A DNA stretch of 64,000 nucleotides from Zasmidium citrigriseum. Taxonomy: Eukaryota > Ascomycota > Dothideomycetes > Mycosphaerellales > Mycosphaerellaceae. A program made the translations under genes and the position numbers. Numbering within the stretch: the first letter of the stretch is position 1; every line of letters starts with the position of its first letter. Positions 54,068 to 64,000 of this stretch are shown piece after piece. A model generated the notes under the pieces. The model was not told the origin of the DNA, did not search any database, and worked only from the letters and a program-made list of their open reading frames with translations. The stretch is from assembly GCA_002786025.1 (NCBI GenBank), contig NHNW01000041.1:1-64000 (forward strand), given 5' to 3'.

Positions 54068-55816
54068 ATGGCAACCGACGTCGGCGGCATGCCCAACGGC
54101 ACCTACGCTCATCACCAGGGCTACGCCGGGATGGAGCAGAACAACTACGCGTACTCGACGAACAACACTTCTCAAGCTCCCAATCAACACGCCCCGCCTA
54201 CTTCTTCCACCCCGTCCAACGCCCAAACCGCTCCACAACAGCCCCAATCCGAAATTAGCAAGGACGAGGTTGGCTGGTACTTTGTCGAGCAATACTACAC
54301 CACCCTTTCGCGGAGCCCCGAGAAGCTCTACCTCTTCTACAACAAGCGCTCGCAGTTTGTCTCGGGTCAAGAGACGGACAAGGTTCCCGTGTGCGTTGGT
54401 CAGCGCGCCATCAACGACAAGATCCGCGACCTGGACTTCCAAGACTGCAAGGTTCGCGTCACCAATGTCGACTCTCAGTCCTCGGACTCGAACATTGTCA
54501 TCCAAGTCATTGGTGAGATCTCCAACAAGGGACAGCCCCACCGCAAGTTCACTCAGACGTTCGTGCTTGCTACCCAGACCAACGGCTACTTCGTCTTGAA
54601 CGATATCTTCCGATACCTTGTCGACGAAGAGGAGGAGCCAGAGGCCGAGACTGCCCAGCCAGCAGAGGAGGTTCAGCAGGTCTCAGGCACCGAGAGCGGC
54701 TATCAAGAGCCAGCTCCGACTGAAGTCGAGCCAAAGACTCTGACCAGCTCGGCTGACCCGAGTGCAGTTGAGCACGATGCGAAGGAGGTGGACAAGGTGC
54801 TGGAAGAGAAGGCTGTCAACCACGCAGAAGAGACGGCTCCCGAGGTCAATGGCGAGACTGCCGAGTCTGACAACGCCGCTACGCAGGAACCCCCAGCTGC
54901 TGCTGCACCGGCAAGCACTACGACCACTGAGAATGAGCGGCCGACTACGGCGGAGGCGGATGTCCAACCAGAGAAGCCAAAGGACCCAGAGCCTACCCCC
55001 GTTGCATCTCCACCAAAGCAGGCTCCTCCTCAGCCTGCCCCAGCACCGAAGCCTGCCGCCCCAGCAGCACCAAAGACCTGGGCCAATCTGGCTGCTGCCG
55101 CTGCCCGCAACAACACTCCGGCCGCTCCCCAACCTGCTGCCGCTGCAACTGCGAAGCCCGCCGCAAAGCCCGCCGCTGCCGTCCCATCCGCCCCAGCCGC
55201 CGCATCGACTCCAGCGCCAGCAGTCCCTTCCGCGCCTGCTGCTCAACGCCAAGATACACCAGCATCCGACTCACAGGATGAATGGACGGCAGTCGGCGGT
55301 AGCCATAACCGCCAGCAATCCCGCCAGGCTAACGTGCCCCAGCCAGAGCAGCCTCAACACCGTGGCTACATTAAGAATGTACACGAGGACATTGACTATA
55401 ATGAGCTGAAGGCAGAGCTGGAGAAGTTTGGCGAGCTCGCCTACTTCGACATTGCCCGGCAGAAGGTAAGCAACAGCGTACTCCGATTCGGCGGGTTGAT
55501 TTCAGAAAGCTAACCTATACAACAGAACTGTGCATTCGTGGACTTCAAGTCCGCTGAGGGCTACAACGCTGCCCTGGGCAATCAATTCGAGCTCGGCGGC
55601 CACCAGATGTACGTGGAAGAGCGACGCATCCGACCGGGTTCCACCCCATACGTCCCACGAGGCCAGTTCCAGGGGGGTCGTGGTGGTCGCGGTGGTGCTG
55701 GCGGTCAGGGCGCGCCGCGCGGCAACTTCCAAGGCGGCCGTGGTGGGAATGCACCACAGAGAGGCCGTGGCAACTTCACGCCTCAGAGAGGTGGACGAGG
55801 AGGAGCTCAGGCTTAG
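54068..55816 (+). CDS. G3BP-like NTF2/RRM/RGG RNA-binding protein
   Basis: Two exons, 54068-55465 and 55526-55816, giving 562 residues. An NTF2-like domain (about 66-190) opens VGWYFVEQYYTTLSRSPEKLYLFY and includes FTQTFVLATQTNGYFVLNDIF. A long acidic and Pro/Ala-rich linker follows. A C-terminal RRM (about 435-505) has YIKNVHEDIDYNELKAELEKFG and CAFVDFKSAEGYNAAL across the intron, then an RGG box (GGRGGRGGAGG). This is the animal G3BP/fungal Nxt3 and Bre5-associated architecture. Likely roles are stress-granule assembly and scaffolding of a ubiquitin protease; those are family knowledge. A serine-rich reading frame in the overlapping frame upstream is a shadow. Confidence 0.93.
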
Positions 55817-56951
55817 TCTGAGCATTGAGTCCAGACCGCACTCTCCTCCACACGTCCGTACCTGTACTAGTATCCGTCTGCTTCATGATTGTTCTAATAT
55901 CGAAGGGAGGACAAGGGCGGTAAAGGAAAAAGCGTTCGTGGGTTGCTTTGCATAGCGTGGCACAGCGTTTTCTCTCTTGGCCTGTTTGTGCCATGGTGCT
56001 GGCCTTAGCGCGGCATCAGGTTTGCGTAGCGGAGAGAGTCACCTCATCAGGCAGATAGCGTACAGGAGCGATGTGTACAGATGCAATTAGGAGGTACCAA
56101 CTAACAAATATCCTTCTCAAGTGTTTGTCACGTGCTGTCCGCCAAGATGCGTTTGTTGGATCTCGCTTCAAACTTGGAAGTTGTCAGAGCAAGACACCTC
56201 ACGTAATGCCCTCCGCCATCGAATGTACCATGCTTGCCGGCCACCGATCGCAGCAGATGACCAGCCCAAGCGTGAGACGAGCAAACTCATAATTGTCAGC
56301 ATTGGCGATACGTGTGCCAGATGGAGCTGCCCCAGGCCAAGAGCAGCGACGTTGGTGGCGCTGTGGAGGGCGGGCGGCAGTGGAGGAGGGAGGGAGCCTT
56401 GCGTGCTCGGCAGAAGGAGGCGAAGGCCCACCACAGTGCTGCACTCTGCTGCTGCTACTGTCGCTTGCGGCGGCGGGCGAGAGGCGGCGAGCTGGTCAAG
56501 AGGCTCTTAGCTCCTAGCGGCTCCTCGCACGAGCGGAGGGCATGGGCCAAGGCTCTGCCAGGACGTTTGTTCCCCGCGGGCGACGACTGACGAAATGCGC
56601 GAGCAGCAAGCTTGCCAGAGCTCCTGCTTCGCCCGCCGCCATCACCAGTCTTCGACCGTCCCTCCACCGCGCCGACGGCTGTCGTGCGGTCCAGATTTTC
56701 CTTCGTTGCGACCGAGGGTGTGTGACGGCACAGACCCTAGAAGCAGACAGACCCGCTCGACTCCATCGCCGAAATAAGAGCTGTAGAGCTCCCTGTACCT
56801 GCGCAGCAAACCCACAGCATTGCTCTCTCTTCTGTTCTACCTCTCTTCCCCGCCATTTCTCCCTCCTCTCTGTGTTCTTTTCTTGTCGCACAGCAGCCCC
56901 AGACGACAGCGAGACGCCCATACTCCCAGCTCAGCGCAAACCAGAAGCAGC
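55817..56951. other. Intergenic region between two tandem genes
   Basis: 3' region of the G3BP-like gene and a GC-rich promoter for acetyl-CoA synthetase. Low-complexity sequence at about 56.3-56.6 kb produces overlapping open frames without protein character. No gene. Confidence 0.5.
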
Positions 56952-59070
56952 ATGTCGGAAGGCGAGGTGCAGCCGTCCAGCGGCGGCATCCCAGAGTCCC
57001 ACCATGCGGAGACCTACCATGTGCCAGAGGCATTCTTTGGGTAAGCTTAGCCATGACAAGCCTCGCACCACGACAGGGCTCACCATGACCGCAGCAAGCA
57101 TCCGTCGAAGCCTCATATCGAGTCTGTAGACCAGTACAAGCAAATGTACAAAGAGTCGATCACGGAGCCGCATAAATTCTGGGCCCGCATGGCCCGAGAG
57201 AACCTCACGTGGGAAAGGGACTTCCAGACGGTTCATTCTGGATCGTTAGCTGGTGGCGACAACGCCTGGTTCCTTGAGGGCAGACTCAATGCCTCTTACA
57301 ACTGCGTGGATCGTCATGCGGCCAAGAACCCAGACAAGCCTGCAATCATCTACGAGGCAGACGAGAAGGGCGAGGGTCGCACCATCACATATGGCGAACT
57401 CCTACGAGAAGTCTCGAAGCTCTCGTGGGTGCTGACCCAGATGGGCGTGAAGAAGGGTGACACCGTTGCCATTTACTTGCCTATGATTCCAGAGGCCGTG
57501 GTCGCCTTCCTGGCTTGCACACGTATTGGAGCGGTCCACTCCGTTGTATTTGCTGGTTTCAGCGCAGACTCCCTCCGAGATCGAATCATCGATGCCCAGT
57601 CCAAGGTCGTCATTACCACGGATGAGGGCAAGCGAGGTGGCAAGCTCATTGGCACGAAGAAGATCGTTGACGAGGCTCTGAAGCAATGTCCTGACGTTTC
57701 GCACTGTCTCGTGTACAAGAGAACTGGTGCTGAGGTGCCATGGACCAAGGACCGAGATTGGTGGTGGCACGAGGAGATGGAGAAGTGGCCAGCATACTAC
57801 CCACCACAGAGCATGAACTCTGAAGACCCCCTGTTCCTCCTCTACACATCTGGATCCACTGGAAAGCCCAAGGGTGTCATGCACACGACTGCAGGCTATC
57901 TACTCGGAGCTGCCATGACTGGAAAGTACGTCTTTGATATTCACGACTCGGACGTTTTCTTCTGTGGAGGCGATGTAGGCTGGATCACTGGACACACCTA
58001 CGTCGTCTACTCGCCTTTGGTTCTCGGTGTTGCCACTGTCGTCTTTGAAGGAACTCCTGCATACCCCGATTTCAGCAGATACTGGGATACCTGCGAGAAG
58101 CACGGCGTTACACAGTTTTACGTTGCACCGACTGCTCTGCGATTGCTGAAGCGTGCCGGTGATGAGCACGTCAAGCACCAGATGAAGTCGCTCCGTGTGC
58201 TGGGATCTGTCGGTGAGCCAATCGCAGCAGAGGTCTGGAAATGGTATCACGAGATTGTTGGTAAGAAGGAGGCACACATCGTCGACGTAAGTTTCCAACT
58301 CTCATATTTACTAATGTAGAATACTTTGCTGACGGTCATTCTAGACATACTGGCAAACGGAGACCGGCTCCCACGTCATCACGCCAATGGGCGGCGTGAC
58401 ACCAACGAAGCCAGGCTCCGCCTCACTCCCCTTCTTCGGCATCGAGCCCGCCATCATCGACCCCGTCAGCGGCGAGGAGATCAACGGCAACGACGTCGAA
58501 GGCGTGCTAGCGTTCAAGCAGCCCTGGCCATCAATGGCCCGAACCGTCTACGGCGCCCACAAGAGATACATGGACACATACCTCAACGTCTACAAAGGCT
58601 ACTACTTCACGGGCGACGGCGCCGCCCGCGACTTCGAGGGCTACTACTGGATCCGCGGCCGCGTTGACGACGTCGTCAACGTCTCCGGTCACCGTCTCTC
58701 CACCGCCGAAATCGAAGCCGCCCTCATCGAGCACCACGCCGTCGGCGAGGCAGCCGTCGTCGGTATCAACGACGAACTCACGGGCCAAGCCGTCAACGCT
58801 TTTGTTTCGATCAAAGACGGTAACGAGATCAACGACGCCCTGAAGAAAGATCTCATCCTGCAAGTCCGGAAATCTATCGGTCCGTTCGCGGCTCCCAAGG
58901 CCGTGTTCGCTGTGCCTGATCTTCCCAAGACGAGGTCTGGAAAGATTATGCGGAGAATTTTGAGGAAGATTTTGGCTGGGGAGGAGGATCAGCTCGGTGA
59001 TACTTCGACGCTGTCGGATCCGAGTGTTGTGGATAAGATTATTGAGACGGTGCATGCCGGGAAGAAGTGA
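56952..59070 (+). CDS. facA: Acetyl-CoA synthetase
   Basis: Three exons, 56952-57040, 57095-58286 and 58345-59070, giving 668 residues. [20 protein letters not shown] starts the usual fungal chain. The adenylation core has [14 protein letters not shown] (about 280), [11 protein letters not shown], and [14 protein letters not shown]. The C-terminal domain has the hinge [20 protein letters not shown] and the conserved catalytic and acetylatable lysine near residue 627 in TRSGKIMRR. It activates acetate to acetyl-CoA via acetyl-AMP in the cytosol, as expected for growth on acetate or ethanol (A. nidulans FacA, N. crassa acu-5). Length and motifs are complete. It is convergent with the metalloprotease gene. 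Confidence 0.96.
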
Positions 59071-59580
59071 GCCAAGTAACCAATGGAGGTCAAATGGTCA
59101 GATTATATCCATTCTCGCGATCTTTTGTGATATCTGTCTTGGGGATACCATCAACGTTTCACAGGGAGCATATTTATTTTGTTCATAATTTGTTGTAGCG
59201 GAAATGAAGAAATGATTATATCAATGTTAACATGCCACAATCTTTCATCTCTGATTCAGAACTCGCTGTCTCTATTTGTCCAGCCATCTGGCAAGCTATT
59301 TACAGCAGCAGCAGCAAAAACTCATGCACGCGACGCTATGTCAATCCTCTCTGTCGTCTATCCTAGACGTGCCTCTGTCTCTTCGTCTGTCCAACACTCA
59401 CTCGAGCCATATGCAAAACCCTCTGTTGACCGTTCTGTCTCGCCGACGGATCAATCCAGGTCGATGCAATCTCTTTCTTTCCTTTCTCTCTGCGCTGGTA
59501 TAAAATGCAATTCATGAGTCGTCGTGACAATGCCGAATGCCCCGTTCTAAACGCCGAACTTGAAGAAAGCAAAACGCAAA
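59071..59580. other. Convergent 3' spacer
   Basis: AT-rich spacer between two stop codons, presumably holding both polyadenylation regions. A CAGCAGCAGCA run occurs near 59305. No gene. Confidence 0.5.
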
Positions 59581-62365
59581 CTATGCATAACGAACGCTGT
59601 TGCCTCGCTGGGGGTATACAGGGGGTGGAGGGGGTGGCGGTGCCCATTGATTCTGGCCACCGCCGCGGTTGCTGCCCTGGTCGAACCAGCCTTGGCTGGG
59701 GTGTGAGGAGGGAGCGTAGAAGCTGCCGCTTTGTTGCATGGGTGGTGGGCCGCGAGAGCCGCCTTGCCATCCTTGCCATCCGCCAGGTGGTGGCATGGGT
59801 GGACTGGGCACGCGCTTGCGGGCGCGTCCTCGTCTGCAGCAGCGGATGAGACAGCTGAGGATGGCGAGGAGGAGTAGACCGCCGATGGCGGCGCAGATGC
59901 CAATGACGATGTCTTTGTGGTCGTCGATCCAGGATTTGACTTGACCGCCGACGGAGGAGCCTTTGCATTGGCCCTGGTATAATCGTTAGTAAAGAGTCAA
60001 GATGGGTAAGAAAGGATATGACTTACGTTCTGACAACGCCCTCCTCCACCACATGTCGTACCGTCAAGGAAGTTTTGTTGGAGTCCATAACATACGCCCG
60101 TGCCAAACTCTGGACTCGCGCAGCTGATAGCACAGCCAGAGCTGTCGCAGGCATAGGTATCGTTGCCGCGAGTGTAGCTTCCCATGACAGACTTGCACTG
60201 CTGGTCTCGGCTTGTACACTGTCCAGAAGCGCACTGCAGACCGTCACCACAGTCGGATCCGTTCTCGCGCGTCTCGTCGGGCGGGCAGGTAGCTGACGTG
60301 CCGGAACATACCTCCTGAGGGTCGCAGTCGCCTGTACTGGCACGGCAAACCGTACCGTTCGACGCGAATTGGCAGTTGCGGCAACAGTCTTCGTTGGAGT
60401 CATCACAGACGGATCCCTCTGTGAACTTGCAGGTGGTGGGGTTGCAGCAGGAATCACCACCACAGCCTTCCTCACCACCGCAATCGCAGTCTTCGCCGGG
60501 CTCGACGATGCCGTTGCCACATTGTTGGCCGCTGATGGTTGTCACGCCCTTGTTGTCGCTCAAACATTGGCTGCTGACGGCGTTCCGGTCCAGCGCAGCG
60601 CAAATGTTTCCAATTGAGCAAAGCGAGAAATCCCGAACTCCCTGCGATGTTGAGGGATTCATGATGTAGCGTTCGTTGGCATCACAAGTTGACGAGCTCA
60701 GGGGACAGCACTGCTGCGAGTTGACAAAGTTGGTGTCTGCACACGTCTGAGACGTGCAGTCGTGCACGGCTCCAAAGGTATGGCCGGTCTCGTGGGCGAT
60801 GACTTGCCACTCGTTGGCTCCCGAGGTTCTTATCACCACGTTGGCTCCAGTAACAGTCTCCTGTCCATTGCCATTACTCTGACCGTTTCCAGTCACGCTG
60901 CCGTTGGTGGTAATGGCAGTGCCAACACAAGCCTGACCCAGCCAGGCCAGTCCAACAGCTGATCCCGTGTTGCAGGTCTACAAGGGAAAAGTCAGCAGAT
61001 GTTACAAATACCCTCGGCGTTCCGGGCAAAGTGGAAGATGCCTCTAGCAATCTCCAACTTTCTCAACTTTCTCAAGAAGAGTCAAGAGTGCAGCAAGGTA
61101 TCTAATAGCTTGGATTCGCGTGCTCTCGTGGAGAGAGCTGATCTTCCAGTTTGAGCGGAAGAAGGAGGGTATGTAGCAGGATGGCTTATGCCCTGAAGTT
61201 CACTTACTGATAACAACGTCCAGTGGCTGTTCGAATCTCTCTGATTTCCTCGCCAGGCAGAGAACATGTTCAATCGATCCTGGATATCCACAGAGTCCGA
61301 GCAAGCCTGGTTCCATTCAGTGGCCTGGGCCGGTGTTCCGGGGCAGTTAGCGTCCGAAACAGTCAAGTTCTGAAGTCCAAGGGAGATGTTAAAAGTGCCT
61401 TCCCAGATCCCCGATGCGGTGTTCATCTGGCTGATAACGTTCTCTCTAGCGGTCTGCGTAGAGTTGAACGAGTTAGTGTAGGTGCAGTCAGTCGCCACGC
61501 CAACCAATGCCACCTTCCTCGTAGTCGGACATCCTTGGGTCTGGCCAATGGAGCTGACGAGATTCACGCCAGCAGAGTTACCGCCCGTAGTGCCGTCGAT
61601 TTGTCTCTTGCTGAACATGTTCGAGAAATCCATCATGCCATACGACTTTTCCGAGCGCTTCATCTTCTTCATAGCCATGTAGACTGGGTGGTCATCCCGC
61701 TTGTTGAAGAACAGGTCGTCTGCAAGACAAGATCCGATCTCCCTGTCAACAACGCTTCTCCGCAGCTCCGAGTGCTGTTGCAGATGCATAGAGTCCGGTA
61801 AAATATCCGAGTCTCTCCAAACCACCATAAAATCGTCGTCTCTCTCTTCAAGATCCGGGTCCATCTCATGTCTCGTCCTCCTGTAGTTCGTCGAGCTCTG
61901 GATATGGTGGTGATCGTGGTTCACCGAAAACGCGCCTTCGAATATGGGATGCTCTCCATCCCGTGTGACTGACACACGAGCCCATCCAACCTGTAGATAC
62001 CGCGACTGTCCAATCCCCGGCCTTTGGACCCATGCCGTGCCTTTGAACACCTTGTGACCTAACCGATCCACGGTCTCTTTTCGCGAGATAGTTCCATCAG
62101 GCGCAAGGTACGTAACAACTGTATCGTCCTGGAGAATGTCATGATTCGGTTCTAGATGTAATCTGACGAGGACTTCGTCGCGGATATTGAATGTGAGGTC
62201 GAACTCGTGCAGGGCGGTTAGCCTGTGATTATGGGTGTTTATTGTCGCATTTTGGACGGTCGAAAGCGCTCCAATGGGGTTTCTGATAGTCGAGCTGGCG
62301 CTTGCGAGAGGTGTGAGGATTGTTGCGGCCAGCGAGAGGAGAGTACTTGGGAGAAGCGACTTCAT
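59581..62365 (-). CDS. ADAM-type membrane metalloprotease (reprolysin, disintegrin, TM)
   Basis: Three exons on the minus strand: 62365-61208, 60977-60027 and 59973-59581, giving 833 residues. Signal peptide MKSLLPSTLLSLAATILTPLASA is followed by a prodomain and a metzincin domain with the complete zinc motif HETGHTFGAVHD (H448, E449, H452, H458) and a Met-turn in ERYIMNPS. A Cys-rich disintegrin-type region (CGNGIVEPGEDCDCGGEEGC) and further Cys-rich repeats follow. The helix at about 724-747 and a CCRRGRARKR stop-transfer lead into a Pro/Gly/Gln-rich cytosolic tail. Fungal ADM-B proteins share this plan. It would shed or cleave extracellular proteins at the cell surface. Intron 1 is about 230 nt, longer than its neighbours. 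Confidence 0.92.
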
Positions 62366-63171
62366 GGCGACAAGCGCCTAGGGGTGGAGGGTGGAGCGCC
62401 GGACTCTCGCCACTCCCATGCGCCGGCTCAATGTGTGTCGCTTTCGAGGAGAATTCGGGGTCAATATGAACGGGTAGCGAGCGATCTCGAGAATTTCAAT
62501 TTGGAAGAGCGAGTGGTGGTGGTGGTGAGCAGCGTAGTAGAGAGTAGAACTAGAGAGAGGCAGTGGAGCAGATGTAGGCGAGACGACGGAGGCTGACAAC
62601 GGTAAACCTTAAGTGGCAGGCGCTAAATATGGACGGGTGCCCCGGCCAACAAACACAAAGAAACATGATGGACACACTTCTTCCATGCATAACTGCTACT
62701 CTTTACGTTGCCATCGCATTGTTGTCTGCAGCTCGCCTTCTGGAACACCACATTCACCAGCACACGACATGGCAAGACTTGCATAACGGCCCTGTGGTGA
62801 AAGCTCGCACCGGCGCTAACACGCACAGCCGCCCTCTTGTGATCGTATCTCGACCAGGCCAAGCTATACCAAGACTCGACAATGGCGTGGATTGCGTGGA
62901 CTCTTTTTCGCTCTCTGAGAGTCCGCCAACCAGATCCGAGCCTAAACGATCCGAACGATCTTTGTCTTTTACTTATGTCCGGCCTCCATCACATCATCAG
63001 TCTCGCCTCCTACGTCTGCCATGTGCCATCTTCACTACACCCACTTGCTGAGGGAAGGATTTGCCTAGCCGGGCGAAGTAACTGCGAGTCGTCGACAGCA
63101 CAGCTGCCAAGTCACGTCTAACGTTGGATGCTTCTATCTCTATTACATCTATCATTACTCCTATCATTGCC
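62366..63171. other. Intergenic region before two minus-strand genes
   Basis: Promoter and leader of the metalloprotease plus the 3' region of the AAA gene. GTGGTGGTGGTG at 62514-62525 is a short GTG repeat. Frames on both strands have no domain features. Confidence 0.5.
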
Positions 63172-64000
63172 TCACGGCGGAGGTGTTGTGGAATCCGGCT
63201 GTCTGACCCTCGCAGCCGACTCGTCCACGCCAACATCTGCCGTGCCAAACCCGTATGACGACTTCTTCCTCCGGCCTTTGCGGTCACCATACTGTTCGTC
63301 GAACTTTCTGATGGCTGTCAGCGAGCTCATGTCCTCGCTGATTGAGGCACTGATCTCTTTTGTGGCCTTCTCAAAGTGTCGAGCTGACAGTACTCTCCTA
63401 TCCGGTAGTTTGAAGGTCTTGTCGTCTTGCTTGCTCGCTGCAAGTTCGTTCTCCTCTCGGACGCACGCCAGCGCCGCTGCGACACTGAGGTTCTTGAGAT
63501 CAGATCCGGAGTATAATGGCGTCTCCTCGGCGAGCTTGCCCAGATCGACCGTGGAGTCCAGCTGCTCATCCTTCAAGTGGATCTTGAGAATGGCCTCTCG
63601 GTCCTTCGCTACAGGCAAGTCGACCAACAGTCGTCGCGGCAATCGTCTGAGCACAGCATCGTCCATATCAAATGGTCTGTTGCTGGCAACCATGATAAAG
63701 ACGTTGTGCAGGTCCATGCCATCCCATTCTCGCAAGAATTGGTTGATGATCTCTCGGTGAGTGTTTCTGTTTCCTGCTGACGATCGACTGCCAAAGATGG
63801 CATCGGCCTCGTCGATGAACACGATGCATGGAGACAACTTCTTCGCCAGACTGAACACAGCTTTGACCATCTTCTCGCCCTCTCCCACGTACTTCTCGTA
63901 GATCTGCGCGCCGCTGATCTCAAGAACTGTCGCCCGAGATTCCTTCGCGACAGCCTTTGCAAGCAACGTTTTACCGGTGCCAGGCGGGCCGTAGAGCATC
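63172..64000 (-). CDS. AAA+ ATPase, Msp1/ATAD1-like group, N-terminus outside the window
   Basis: The frame runs from the window edge to a stop at 63172, 275 residues visible. It starts inside the Walker A motif (LYGPPGTGKTLLAKAVAK). Walker B is CIVFIDEADAIF, then sensor/arginine-finger region NQFLREWDGMDL, VASNRPFDMDDAVLRRLPRR and the small domain LYSGSDLKNLSVAAAL. The layout (GTGKT, EKYVGEGEKMV, SGSDL) matches the meiotic/Msp1 group of AAA ATPases. The C-terminal extension after the small domain is basic (DRKGRRKKSS) and ends in a Thr/Pro-rich tail. Msp1/ATAD1 extract misinserted tail-anchored proteins from the mitochondrial outer membrane; large mitochondrial relatives exist, so the precise clade needs the missing N-terminus. 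Confidence 0.85.
   Translation of the reverse strand, partial: MLYGPPGTGKTLLAKAVAKESRATVLEISGAQIYEKYVGEGEKMVKAVFSLAKKLSPCIVFIDEADAIFGSRSSAGNRNTHREIINQFLREWDGMDLHNVFIMVASNRPFDMDDAVLRRLPRRLLVDLPVAKDREAILKIHLKDEQLDSTVDLGKLAEETPLYSGSDLKNLSVAAALACVREENELAASKQDDKTFKLPDRRVLSARHFEKATKEISASISEDMSSLTAIRKFDEQYGDRKGRRKKSSYGFGTADVGVDESAARVRQPDSTTPPP

Noticed and set aside
53673..54599. 308-codon Ser/Thr/Pro/Arg-rich frame overlapping the G3BP-like gene
   Set aside because: It is out of frame with the clear NTF2 domain and extends into pyrimidine-rich leader; compositional shadow.

Overview
This window is nuclear DNA of a filamentous ascomycete. Most genes carry short introns of roughly 40-70 nt with GTANGT-type donors and CTAAC-like branch sites. 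The gene set is typical of moulds: Zn2Cys6 transcription factors, a secreted glutaminase, a laccase-like multicopper oxidase, a GT90 enzyme, NudC and an Ppc89/Cep57-type spindle-pole protein. The first 2.3 kb has the dinucleotide signature of repeat-induced point mutation (RIP). Protein flavour suggests Dothideomycetes (Capnodiales/Mycosphaerellales), but that is inference only.

Layout. 1-2323 is a RIP-saturated relic with two CpA and no TpG, counted by eye; it ends abruptly at 2324. 2.9-11.1 kb holds an ACS-family MFS transporter, a 2-oxoglutarate/Fe(II) dioxygenase, a degenerate RecA/Rad51-like protein, the complex I CX9C subunit (NDUFS5 type) and a secreted GtaA-type glutaminase. 11.1-13.9 kb is without a convincing gene. 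13.9-24.4 kb has a fungal-specific protein resembling zinc-cluster-less regulators, a multicopper oxidase, the Ppc89/Cep57-like protein and an Rsm1/C3HC zinc-finger protein. 25.1-31.7 kb has a Zn2Cys6 factor, NudC, a tail-to-tail pair of small dimeric alpha/beta-barrel proteins (EthD and ABM type) and a conserved hypothetical. 33.6-43.9 kb has a small secreted cysteine protein, a septin-like GTPase with a C-terminal membrane segment, an LtrA-family membrane protein, a hypothetical membrane protein and an Ost-alpha/TMEM184-type protein. 44.7-55.8 kb has a second Zn2Cys6 factor, the Sen15 tRNA-splicing endonuclease subunit, an eight-exon Ure2-like GST, a GT90 glycosyltransferase and a G3BP-like NTF2/RRM protein. 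57-64 kb has acetyl-CoA synthetase, an ADAM-type membrane metalloprotease and an AAA ATPase cut by the window edge.

The genes are mostly independent housekeeping or fungal accessory loci, not one pathway. No secondary-metabolite cluster, CRISPR array, tRNA or rRNA was found. Tail-to-tail convergent neighbours are frequent (7.4/7.6, 22.7/23.1, 27.5/27.7, 29.6/29.7, 40.05/40.12, 47.8/48.1 and 59.1/59.6 kb). The least explained material is the RIP relic, which still reads as a decayed coding frame on the minus strand, and the gene-poor stretches at 11-13.9 and 31.7-33.6 kb. All exon coordinates were derived by hand from splice signals and reading-frame continuity.
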